Positions 1 to 5,162 of a DNA stretch of 10,841 nucleotides are shown in pieces. The DNA is from Candidatus Coatesiibacteriota bacterium (GTDB taxonomy: Bacteria; B130-G9). The notes beneath the pieces are model-generated. The model made no database searches, was not told the DNA's origin, and was given only the letters and a program-made list of their open reading frames with translations. Numbering within the stretch: position 1 is the stretch's first letter; every line of letters begins with the position of its first letter. Position numbers and translations under genes: made by a program. The DNA lies in NCBI GenBank assembly GCA_016929465.1, contig JAFGIT010000307.1, forward strand, positions 1 to 10,841. Reading direction: 5' to 3'.

Positions 1-240
1 TATGCATCTGGGCGGCCCAACCCGGACAGCGATCTCGATCTTCTCATCGTTATGCGGACGTCCTTGCCCAGACACAAGAGGGCGGCTCCTATTCGGCTGT
101 TGTTTCGGCCAACTCCGTGCTCGATGGAGCTGTTGGTCTATACGCCTGAAGAGGTGGCAGAGTGGAACGGGACGGTAAACCACATAATCACCGAGGCGCT
201 TCGTTGGGGCAAGGTGGTCTATGAGCGACAAAAACGCTGA
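1..240 (+). CDS. MNT-type nucleotidyltransferase, 3' part only (start lies before the window)
   Basis: The frame is open from base 1 to the TGA at 238-240. It begins in the nucleotidyltransferase signature: residues read YASGRPNPDSDLDLLIV, matching the GS-x-A-x-G...SDxDLxV motif whose two aspartates bind Mg2+ in the pol-beta superfamily; the leading Gly-Ser lies just outside the window. The rest, including ELLVYTPEEVAEW and a C-terminal helix ending VVYERQKR, fits the end of a minimal nucleotidyltransferase of about 100 residues. Such MNT proteins are antitoxins that AMPylate a HEPN RNase toxin. The next reading frame, overlapping by 20 bases, is a HEPN start, so this is the MNT half of a MNT-HEPN pair. 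The partner is truncated, so this gene may be an orphan. A start at the internal ATG (52) would lose the catalytic motif and is not the true start. Confidence 0.85.
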   Translation, partial: YASGRPNPDSDLDLLIVMRTSLPRHKRAAPIRLLFRPTPCSMELLVYTPEEVAEWNGTVNHIITEALRWGKVVYERQKR

Positions 241-391
241 ATTGGCCTTCCGGTGGCTGGAGAAAGCGCAGCACGATCTGGTCACGGGAAGACAAACCCT
301 GTTGCTTGATGACGGCCCCACTGACATAGTATGCTGCCACGACCTTGAATGCTCTGGAGCCAAGCTTGAATGTTCGCGCTGGATTGAGTAG
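221..391 (+). pseudogene. HEPN-domain toxin, truncated remnant of 56 codons
   Basis: ATG at 221 lies inside the end of the MNT gene (20-base overlap), the usual MNT-HEPN arrangement. The first 40 residues are typical HEPN: RWLEKAQHDL at 11-20, then a segment ending DGPTDIVCCH at 31-40. In intact relatives this is followed by a conserved AQQAxEKxLK helix and, near residue 100, the Rx4-6H RNase motif. Here the sequence turns after His40 into an unrelated tail of 16 residues and stops at 389-391. Full HEPN partners are about 120-130 residues, so most of the domain and all of the catalytic motif are missing. I could not find the missing helix in the other forward frames just downstream, so this looks like a deletion or replacement rather than a single frameshift. 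It is most likely inactive. The break falls where short direct repeats begin. Confidence 0.75.
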
Positions 392-419
392 CTTATGCTC
401 TGGAGGTTAGTAGCTTATG
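387..419 (+). repeat. Direct repeat AGTAGCTTATG at the HEPN/antitoxin junction
   Basis: AGTAGCTTATG occurs at 387-397 and again at 409-419, 22 bases apart. The second copy contains the start codon of the antitoxin. A second 11-base word, ATGCTCTGGAG, occurs at 349-359 and 395-405. Together they mark the junction where the HEPN gene ends and the next toxin-antitoxin module begins. They could be a scar of recombination or binding sites for the downstream antitoxin. Confidence 0.6.
402..406 (+). promoter_or_regulatory. Ribosome binding site GGAGG for the antitoxin gene
   Basis: GGAGG lies 10 bases before ATG 417, between the two AGTAGCTTATG copies, and supports that start. Confidence 0.6.
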
Positions 420-629
420 TTGAGATCAGTTGAGGCGATCATTGGGCCGGATGGGGAGGTCCGTTTGCAGGAGCCGGTCAACCTGACACGCGCTTGTCGA
501 GCGATCGTGACCATAATTGACGAGGCCGGTGCTTGCGAGACGGCTCTATTAAGCGAGCAAGCGCTTGGGGAGGACTGGAACCGACCAGAGGAAGACGAGG
601 CGTGGTCTCACCTTCAGCGGGTTCCGTAG
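417..629 (+). CDS. Antitoxin of a MazF/PemK-type toxin-antitoxin pair
   Basis: A 70-residue acidic protein. The N-terminal part (SVEAIIGPDGEVRL at about 4-17, then LTRACRAIVTI) has the short beta-strand pattern of an AbrB/MazE-like or DUF2281-like DNA-binding antitoxin. The C-terminal part (ALLSEQALGEDWNRPEEDEA at 43-62, then WSHLQ) is the acidic, Trp-containing tail recurrent in antitoxins paired with MazF-family toxins; it would be the toxin-neutralising segment. The start at 417 has GGAGG 10 bases upstream. The toxin gene begins inside this gene and overlaps it by 28 bases, so the two are translationally coupled. Antitoxins of this type usually repress their own promoter, and the repeats at 387-419 are candidate sites (inference). 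The role is firm from the pair; the exact family name is less certain. Confidence 0.8.
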   Translation: MLRSVEAIIGPDGEVRLQEPVNLTRACRAIVTIIDEAGACETALLSEQALGEDWNRPEEDEAWSHLQRVP

Positions 630-943
630 TCCTAGTTTCCTTCCCCTTCTCGGACCTGTCAGGCAGTAAGCTCCGTCCTGCTGTTGTTCTTGCCTCAGCG
701 GGGCGGAACGACTGGGTCCTTTGCCAGATAACCGGAGCGCCTTATGCGGACTCTGCCGCGGTCCGGATAACGGATGCTGATTTCGTGTATGGTTCCTTGC
801 AACGGATGAGCTTTGCACGTCCCGGCAAGCTGTTCGCTGCAAGCACATCCTTGATGAGAAGCGAAGTCGGTCGTCTCAATCCCATAGCGCTCAGGAAGGT
901 GCTGGATGCAGTCATCTCTCTTCTGAGGGGCTCGCAGAAGTAG
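602..943 (+). CDS. MazF/PemK-family toxin (predicted mRNA endoribonuclease)
   Basis: The product is 113 residues from the GTG at 602, the usual size for MazF proteins (about 110). Family features are in order: the first strand GSVVLVSFPFSDLSG at 7-21, then K-L-R-P-A-V-V-L with Arg25-Pro26, which in MazF helps form the RNA cleavage site; QIT at 42-44; and SFARPGKLF with Arg73-Pro74, matching the MazF SYVRPxKL segment. The last helix (NPIALRKVLDAV) is also typical. An upstream in-frame ATG at 533 would add 23 residues that are only the antitoxin read in another frame; GTG 602, preceded by AGAGGAAG about 8 bases upstream, is the natural start. MazF toxins cut mRNA at short sequence motifs and are held inactive by the antitoxin encoded just before. 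No key residue is obviously missing, so the module looks intact. Confidence 0.88.
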   Translation: MVSPSAGSVVLVSFPFSDLSGSKLRPAVVLASAGRNDWVLCQITGAPYADSAAVRITDADFVYGSLQRMSFARPGKLFAASTSLMRSEVGRLNPIALRKVLDAVISLLRGSQK

Positions 944-1056
944 CATTCAAGTAGCGAATCGGGCAGCACACAGTAAAAGCAGCGACTCATTCGCCCACTG
1001 CGTAGGGAGGCCGTTGAGCACCCAAATGGCGCCTCTGACGACGAGGTGAAGTGTAA

Positions 1057-2100
1057 ATGAACCAGGGCTTCAGCCCGAAATACACGATAACTAACCGGAT
1101 AGCCGCCGGGCTTACGCAGATTGAGCGAGCTCGGGGATTCCTGGAGGCGGCGGCCTTGTCTGAAGACTGGGTCCGGGAGATGGGGCGTCGTGCGTTCGTG
1201 TTGGAGGCGCATCACACAACCCATATCGAGGGGACGCGCCTCACGCTGGAGCAGGCGGAACGGCTTCTGGCGGGCAAGGCGGTTCCTGAGGCTGACCCCG
1301 AGGATGCACGGGAGCTGCTGAACTATCGGCGAGCGTTCGAGTTCGTTTCCGAGTATCTTGAGACTGGCGGCCCCATCACGGAGGGCCTGATCAGACAAAT
1401 CCACAGGCGCCTCGTCGAGGGCGTGCGGGGCGAGACGGCGGGGCCGGGGGAGTATCGCAAGGTCCAGAATTACGTGGTCAGCTCGACGACCGGTGAGGTC
1501 ATCTATACGCCACCATCCCCGCTGGAGGTCCCGGTCCTGATGGCAGAGATGGTCGATTGGCTCCGTAGTGAGACCGGCGTTCATCCCGTCCTTCTGAGCG
1601 GGATTGCGCAGTTCCAACTGGTCCACATCCACCCGTTTCTCGACGGCAACGGTCGCGCGTCCCGCCTGCTTTCGACGCTGTGCCTCTATCGTGCGGGATA
1701 CGACTTCAAGCGGCTCTTCACGATCAGCGAGTATTACGACCGCGACCGGCCCTCGTTCTATAGGGCGATCCAGAGCGTCCGAGAGCACGGGATGGACATG
1801 ACCGCCTGGCTGGCATATTTCGTGGAAGGCCTGAGCACGCAGCTCCATGAGGTCAGGCGGCTCGGTGAGGGCGAAATCCGCATCGATGGCCTTGTCAAGG
1901 CGCATGGCCTCTCCTCCCGCCAGGCGAAGGCTCTCGGGCACATCCTCGAGCGTGGCGGCATCACGATCCGCGAATTCGAGCGGCTTTGTCCCGACGTCAA
2001 TCGCAGGACGCTGCAGCGTGACCTGAGGGAGATGGTGGATGGGGGCGTGATATTGGCGTCTGGCGAGACTCACAACCTGGTCTATATCCTGCCCAAATAG
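1057..2100 (+). CDS. Fic-family protein (predicted AMP-transferase) with inhibitory motif and C-terminal winged helix
   Basis: The product is 347 residues. A Fic_N-type region contains T54-x-x-x-E58-G59, matching the (S/T)xxxE(G/N) inhibitory helix in which the glutamate blocks productive ATP binding; because it lies N-terminal to the Fic core in the same chain, this is the class II arrangement. The Fic core carries the complete catalytic motif [12 protein letters not shown] at 192-203, with catalytic His192 and phosphate-binding Arg200/Arg203. A helix-turn-helix-like region (about 280-347; [12 protein letters not shown], then [17 protein letters not shown]) resembles the winged helix often fused to these proteins, suggesting DNA binding and possibly autoregulation. 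GAGGTG at 1043-1048, 8 bases before the ATG, supports the start. Fic enzymes usually transfer AMP to a hydroxyl side chain of a target protein; the target cannot be told. It stands alone, 113 bases after the MazF-type gene. Confidence 0.92.
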   Translation: MNQGFSPKYTITNRIAAGLTQIERARGFLEAAALSEDWVREMGRRAFVLEAHHTTHIEGTRLTLEQAERLLAGKAVPEADPEDARELLNYRRAFEFVSEYLETGGPITEGLIRQIHRRLVEGVRGETAGPGEYRKVQNYVVSSTTGEVIYTPPSPLEVPVLMAEMVDWLRSETGVHPVLLSGIAQFQLVHIHPFLDGNGRASRLLSTLCLYRAGYDFKRLFTISEYYDRDRPSFYRAIQSVREHGMDMTAWLAYFVEGLSTQLHEVRRLGEGEIRIDGLVKAHGLSSRQAKALGHILERGGITIREFERLCPDVNRRTLQRDLREMVDGGVILASGETHNLVYILPK

Positions 2101-2112
2101 GCCTCAATATTT

Positions 2113-2142
2113 GCGACATGTTTGCGACATTTTTCGCGACAT
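2113..2142 (+). repeat. Three GCGACAT direct repeats just after the Fic gene
   Basis: GCGACAT occurs at 2113-2119, 2124-2130 and 2136-2142, with starts 11 and 12 bases apart, about one helical turn, and T-rich spacers. The set begins 12 bases after the Fic stop codon. Regular spacing suits a protein binding one DNA face (iteron- or operator-like), but no replication gene is present. The Fic winged helix is a possible ligand (inference). Confidence 0.6.
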
Positions 2143-2198
2143 GAGCCTTTGCTGGCCTATTCCCGGCGCGAATAGACTGTCTATCTGATCATCGTGCC

Positions 2199-2285
2199 GC
2201 CCCTTCAGGGCTGTGGGGGTTTTGCTGTGGCTCCGTCCCGCAGGTTGACACCTGCGGCTATTCGAATGTCGCCCTGACAGGGCGA
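2199..2285 (+). repeat. Repeat family A, forward copy (chain of hairpins)
   Basis: In order: an imperfect hairpin around CCCTTCAGGG (2201-2210); a G-run followed by TTTTGCTG; a perfect 8-base stem at 2238-2245/2250-2257 (CCGCAGGT, loop TGAC, ACCTGCGG); the linker CTATTCGAATG; and a perfect 7-base stem at 2269-2275/2279-2285 (TCGCCCT, loop GAC, AGGGCGA). The same order of elements recurs inverted at 2433-2560. The pattern resembles short dispersed palindromic repeats that I recall from several environmental bacterial genomes; copy number cannot be judged here. Confidence 0.65.
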
Positions 2286-2432
2286 TTAATTGATGCAAGC
2301 CGATTGATTCAGATGTTGGTCTCCGTTGGAAGCAGGCTGTGATTGGGCTGGGTGTGCCTCGCAATTGTGGGTCCTTTGTGTCGGCAGTTGTTTCCGCGAA
2401 TTGCCTCTCAATTGATCTGCTTTGCTCAGCTA

Positions 2433-2560
2433 ATGCCCCAGCGGGGCATCGTATGAATAGCCGCTGTGTGCAGGCCATAGGCCAAACCTGCGGATTCCAG
2501 GACGCCAAAAACAAAACTTCCCCCCTGCCGCAAATCGCTCGCGATTGGCGGCAGGGGAAG
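2433..2560 (-). repeat. Repeat family A, inverted copy
   Basis: Read on the minus strand it has the layout of the 2199-2285 copy: a long GC-rich stem (2517-2560), a T-rich run, CCGCAGG, then GCGGCTATTC (complement of 2455-2464, an exact match to 2254-2263), and a final 7-base stem at 2433-2439/2443-2449 (ATGCCCC, loop AGC, GGGGCAT). The stem base pairs differ between copies while the architecture is kept, which suggests conserved structure. Confidence 0.6.
2507..2560 (-). terminator. Terminator-like hairpin with T-run, minus strand
   Basis: Arms 2517-2538 and 2541-2560 pair over about 19 positions, with a 2-base bulge and one mismatch. On the minus strand the stem is followed at once by TTTTGTTTTT (complement of 2507-2516), the classic rho-independent layout. 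No minus-strand gene lies upstream of it, so it is either part of repeat A or ends transcripts entering from the right. Confidence 0.45.
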
Positions 2561-2616
2561 AGAGGAGGGAGCTTCGATGCGGCATGGGATTAATCGAATA
2601 GTGCGCGTTGGCGGCA

Positions 2617-2670
2617 ATTTTGGAGTGCGCCGGCTGGACGGCGCTTTCATATGCGGTGGCTTGACACCGC
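2617..2670 (+). repeat. Repeat family B, two direct hairpin units
   Basis: After ATTTTGGAGT there are two hairpins with 6-base stems and 6-base loops: GCGCCG-GCTGGA-CGGCGC at 2627-2644 and GCGGTG-GCTTGA-CACCGC at 2653-2670, 8 bases apart. The loop consensus is GC(T/A)(T/G)GA. Two more units lie inverted at 2764-2815. Confidence 0.7.
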
Positions 2671-2763
2671 GCTAGCCTGAATTTGCCTTTGTCCCTTTCG
2701 AATATCTTGTCCCGTGAGTCGATTGATCAGACGGTCGTTGTCGCGTCGAGCCGCGACGAGGGA

Positions 2764-2815
2764 AAGCGGCGTCATGCCGCCGCAGTCCAAATGGCGGCGT
2801 CAAGCCCAGCGGTCC
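2764..2815 (-). repeat. Repeat family B, two units in inverted orientation
   Basis: On the + strand, GCGGCG-TCATGC-CGCCGC (2766-2783) is a perfect 6-base stem whose complement has the loop GCATGA. Next come AGTCCAAATG (complement of the TTTGGA(G/C)T flank seen at 2617-2627) and a degraded unit around GGCGGCGTCAAGCC (2793-2806). These are the same units as at 2617-2670, pointing the other way. Confidence 0.65.
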
Positions 2816-2821
2816 AAGAAG

Positions 2822-2873
2822 CGTCTATTTCGTTGACATGCTGGCCTTTGCGGCTTATCGTTTTGAATAGACG
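2822..2873. repeat. Inverted repeat CGTCTATT ... AATAGACG
   Basis: CGTCTATT at 2822-2829 and AATAGACG at 2866-2873 are exact complements 36 bases apart; extending outward to AA(G/A)CGTCTATT gives 10 of 11. The core AATAGAC also occurs at 2171-2177, within the palindrome ATAGAC-T-GTCTAT (2172-2184), so the word brackets the repeat-rich spacer. Confidence 0.45.
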
Positions 2874-2989
2874 TTTCGCCATTTTTCTGGCGTGGGCGTC
2901 AATTGTTTTCGCGTGGGAAGAATGCCGCTAACTGGATTGAGGAGTGGAGCGCGTGGCAGGCTGCGAGCCGCCAGCGGCCACTCATCGAG

Positions 2990-2997
2990 AAAGGAGG
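2990..2997 (+). promoter_or_regulatory. Strong ribosome binding site AAAGGAGG, fixes the start at 3004
   Basis: AAAGGAGG ends 6 bases before ATG 3004. This rules out the in-frame ATG at 2944, which would add 20 non-conserved residues. It also shows that the host uses a canonical anti-Shine-Dalgarno sequence. Confidence 0.8.
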
Positions 2998-3003
2998 ACT
3001 GTG

Positions 3004-3507
3004 ATGGCGATAGCTGAGCAGGACGTTAATCGGCTGCTTCGGCGACCGAAGGAGGATTACGGGCCTGAATATACAGACCACCTGTTCCAGCAATACAAGC
3101 TCTGCATCGAGATGGCGGACCGTGTCAGCTCGCGCCGAATGCTGGCGAATTCCTTCTTCCTGGCGGTTCATACGGCCATAGTCACCGCCTTTGCGGTACT
3201 CATATCGAGAGAATTTCTCAGAGGCTTCTCCGGCCTCCTCCCATTCATAGCGGCGATACTCCTGTGCGTCGTGTGGTGGTTTGTGCTGCGCTCATATCGC
3301 CAGCTCAATACGGGCAAGTTCAAAATTGTTCTCGCCCTGGAGCAGCTGCTTCCGACCGCACCGTACGACGAAGAGTGGAAGGTACTCGCGGAGGGAAAGG
3401 ACCGACAAGTCTTTTGGATTTTCGGCAAGATCGAGCGTTGGGTACCTGCCGCATTCGGCCTACTGTATCTTCTGCTCGGACTGGCAACGCTGCACTGGTG
3501 CCGATAA
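3004..3507 (+). CDS. Small three-helix integral membrane protein, RipA/8xMP-like (tentative)
   Basis: The product is 167 residues with a soluble N-terminal part, a conserved-looking segment YKLCIEMADRVSSRR at 31-45, then three hydrophobic helices at about 47-68, 76-95 and 147-165. Between helices 2 and 3 lie RSYRQLNTGKF (96-106) and a cytosolic loop with an LEQLLP helix and EEW. The pattern (Y-x-L-x-x-E-M-A-D-R-x-S-x-R-R, R-S-Y-R-x-L-N-x-x-K-F, I-E-R-W-V-P before the last helix) matches from memory a family of small membrane proteins named RipA family octameric membrane protein, or 8xMP. Such proteins are found near defence or signalling genes and are loosely like SLATT domains. No enzymatic motif is visible, so no function is assigned. 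The start is set by AAAGGAGG. The next gene begins 78 bases on in the same direction. Confidence 0.7.
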   Translation: MAIAEQDVNRLLRRPKEDYGPEYTDHLFQQYKLCIEMADRVSSRRMLANSFFLAVHTAIVTAFAVLISREFLRGFSGLLPFIAAILLCVVWWFVLRSYRQLNTGKFKIVLALEQLLPTAPYDEEWKVLAEGKDRQVFWIFGKIERWVPAAFGLLYLLLGLATLHWCR

Positions 3508-3585
3508 TCCACCCATGCCGCAGCTGCAATCGCCGAGGCCGCCTATACTGCCGCAGACACATACGCTCGTGAGTTCGGACCAAAG

Positions 3586-4296
3586 ATGAATGGCCTCTTC
3601 ACTGTATTAATCGCCTCTTGGCTCGCCGGCGTTGCAGCATTCGTTGGCGGTATCATCGCCCGGTTCGAGGGCTCCAAGGAGACGGAGGCCAAGGGTGAGA
3701 TAATTCACGGGGTGGTTGCCCTCGGCGGCGGGATTCTCGTCGCAGCAGTCGCATTCGCACTCGCTCCGCAGGGCGTGAAATACTTGAGCACTTTCACGCT
3801 CGCCGTCACCTTCTGTCTCGGGGGCGTCGCATTCGCTATCCTCGACGCCGCGATCACGATACGGGGCGGTACCAGGGCGCAGTTCATGGGAATGTTGCTC
3901 GATTTCCTTCCAGAGGCGATCTCGCTCGGCGCCGTCTTCGGCCACGATCGCCATCTCGGCCTCCTGCTCGCCTTGTTCATCGGCTTGCAGAACCTGCCGG
4001 AGGGTTTCAACGCGTATCGCGAGACCGTGAGCACCGGCGCAAAGCCGCGCAGGACGCTGATCGTATTCCTAGCGATCAGCCTGTTGGGGCCGCTATTCGC
4101 CTGCCTCGGCTACTTCCTCCTTCAAGACCACGTCCAGTTGACGGCCGGGATAATGTGCTTCGCAGCGGGCGGGATTCTCTACCTGGTATTCCAGGACATC
4201 GCCCCGCAATCCGTAATGCGGCGCCACTGGACACCCCCTCTCGGCGCGGTCCTCGGCTTCGTGATCGGCATGGTCTGCGAGAAGCTCATCGGGTGA
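3586..4296 (+). CDS. ZIP-family divalent metal transporter with altered metal-site residues
   Basis: The product is 236 residues with about eight hydrophobic segments, the ZIP architecture. The helix-4 motif is LLDFLPEAISLG (104-115), the helix-5 motif LQNLPEGFNAYRE (134-146), and a later helix carries AAGGILYLVFQDIAP (193-207). In ZIP proteins the HNxPEG motif of helix 4 and Q-(N/D)-x-P-E of helix 5 form the binuclear metal centre. Here Glu110, Gln135 and Glu139 are kept, but the usual His-Asn pair of helix 4 is Asp106-Phe107, and the later helix has Asp204 where Glu is often found. ZIPs move Zn2+, Fe2+ or Mn2+ toward the cytoplasm; the ligand cannot be told. ATG 3586 has only a weak upstream purine stretch. 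The alanine-rich frame just before it is open but lacks a start. It lies between two other membrane-protein genes. Confidence 0.82.
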   Translation: MNGLFTVLIASWLAGVAAFVGGIIARFEGSKETEAKGEIIHGVVALGGGILVAAVAFALAPQGVKYLSTFTLAVTFCLGGVAFAILDAAITIRGGTRAQFMGMLLDFLPEAISLGAVFGHDRHLGLLLALFIGLQNLPEGFNAYRETVSTGAKPRRTLIVFLAISLLGPLFACLGYFLLQDHVQLTAGIMCFAAGGILYLVFQDIAPQSVMRRHWTPPLGAVLGFVIGMVCEKLIG

Positions 4297-4402
4297 GGGC
4301 GCAGTCCTGACTCTAAAAGAGCAAATTCCCCTCGCAGCGGCATCCAGCCCCCGAACGAACCTGTTCACCTTCTCGGAGCGGACGAGACATCGCGCCCGGC
4401 GA

Positions 4403-5125
4403 GTGCTCTGGCTCCTGATCAGGGGCGGCATCTACTATGCCGTGATGTGGTCCATGCGTGAGCTCATTGACCTGTTTCGCTATGATGGGCCGACCAAGGA
4501 ATGGGGCTATTACATATACGTCAGATCCATCGGGTTTATTGCCTTTTATCTGTTCCGTATCCTGCTGATTGTCCTCTTGTTTGGAAGAGACCTCAAACTG
4601 CTCGTCCGCTATCTCGGGGCCCCCATGAGCATAGGGCGCTCGATCCGAAGGGTCTGCTTTTATACCTTAATGGCTTTCTTGATAACACTTTGCTTCTATT
4701 TCTGGGTCGTCTATTTGAGGTTAGATTGGCTCATGGAGCCAGATCTACCTGCAGATGCCTACATATACAAATATCTCATCGATCCCATCAGAGAATCCGG
4801 CGTGTTCGGGCCCGTTCAATTCTCTATGTCAGCAGTGCTTGTTGGCCTTGCCCCCATGGCGGAGGAGCTGCTTTTCAGAGGCGTCATCTTCCTCATACTC
4901 CTGGCGATTTTCGGCAGATTTCCTGCGCTCGTTCTGTCGAGCGTTTCATTTGCGTTCTGGCATCAAGTGCTTCCAGATCAATACAACTGGTATGCGATTT
5001 TCCAGCACGCGGTTCTCGGTTTCGCACTTGGCGGGATACTTTTGAGGACACACAGATTAAGATGGAGCATCATTTTCCATTCACTATGGAATAGCTGGGT
5101 AACAGGAATGCAGATCATCTGGTAA
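4403..5125 (+). CDS. CPBP-family intramembrane metalloprotease (CAAX protease/Abi type)
   Basis: The product is 240 residues from GTG 4403, with several hydrophobic helices. All three active-site motifs of the CPBP (Abi, PF02517) family are present: Glu154-Glu155-LLF-Arg159-Gly160 (EExxxR), F183-x-x-x-His187 in VSFAFWH, and His226-x-x-x-Asn230 in FHSLWN. The two glutamates and two histidines form the metal-type catalytic centre inside the membrane. Bacterial members act in bacteriocin self-immunity, peptide maturation or unknown processing; no bacteriocin gene is visible here. The start is uncertain: 4403 has no good ribosome binding site, GTG 4442, ATG 4445 or ATG 4454 are alternatives, and the frame is open upstream to 4265 without a conventional start codon. 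The gene is richer in A+T and in ATA codons than the ZIP gene before it. No terminator is apparent after the stop. Confidence 0.88.
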   Translation: MLWLLIRGGIYYAVMWSMRELIDLFRYDGPTKEWGYYIYVRSIGFIAFYLFRILLIVLLFGRDLKLLVRYLGAPMSIGRSIRRVCFYTLMAFLITLCFYFWVVYLRLDWLMEPDLPADAYIYKYLIDPIRESGVFGPVQFSMSAVLVGLAPMAEELLFRGVIFLILLAIFGRFPALVLSSVSFAFWHQVLPDQYNWYAIFQHAVLGFALGGILLRTHRLRWSIIFHSLWNSWVTGMQIIW

Positions 5126-5162
5126 ATTGAGTCCAACACCCCTCGCCATCCGTTTGTTATCC

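Larger units (their letters stand above)
2101..3003. other. Gene-free, repeat-rich spacer of about 900 bases
   Basis: I find no credible gene on either strand between the Fic stop and the membrane-protein start. The short open frames here lack ribosome binding sites and run through palindromic repeats. The content is three GCGACAT repeats, an ATAGAC-T-GTCTAT palindrome (2172-2184), the inverted pair of repeat A (2199-2285 and 2433-2560), the inverted pair of repeat B (2617-2670 and 2764-2815), an 8-base inverted repeat (2822-2829/2866-2873), and a leader with a strong ribosome binding site at its end. Confidence 0.75.

Noticed and set aside
954-994. GCGAAT/ATTCGC inverted repeat before the Fic gene as an operator
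   Set aside because: Six-base arms 29 bases apart are expected by chance in this length.
1026-1049. A 7-codon open frame just before the Fic gene, ending in its ribosome binding site
   Set aside because: It could be an attenuating leader peptide, but it has no ribosome binding site of its own and can occur by chance.
742-2073. A 443-codon open frame on the minus strand opposite the Fic gene
   Set aside because: It is a shadow of the GC-rich Fic codons. The sense strand has a full Fic motif and ribosome binding site, and the antisense reading resembles no family.
2104-2650. Several open frames of 70-140 codons on both strands in the spacer
   Set aside because: They run through hairpin repeats, lack ribosome binding sites and show no domain pattern; they are repeat translations, not genes.
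2683-2931. An 82-codon + strand frame
   Set aside because: Half of it is repeat B read as protein, with no start signal or recognisable motif.
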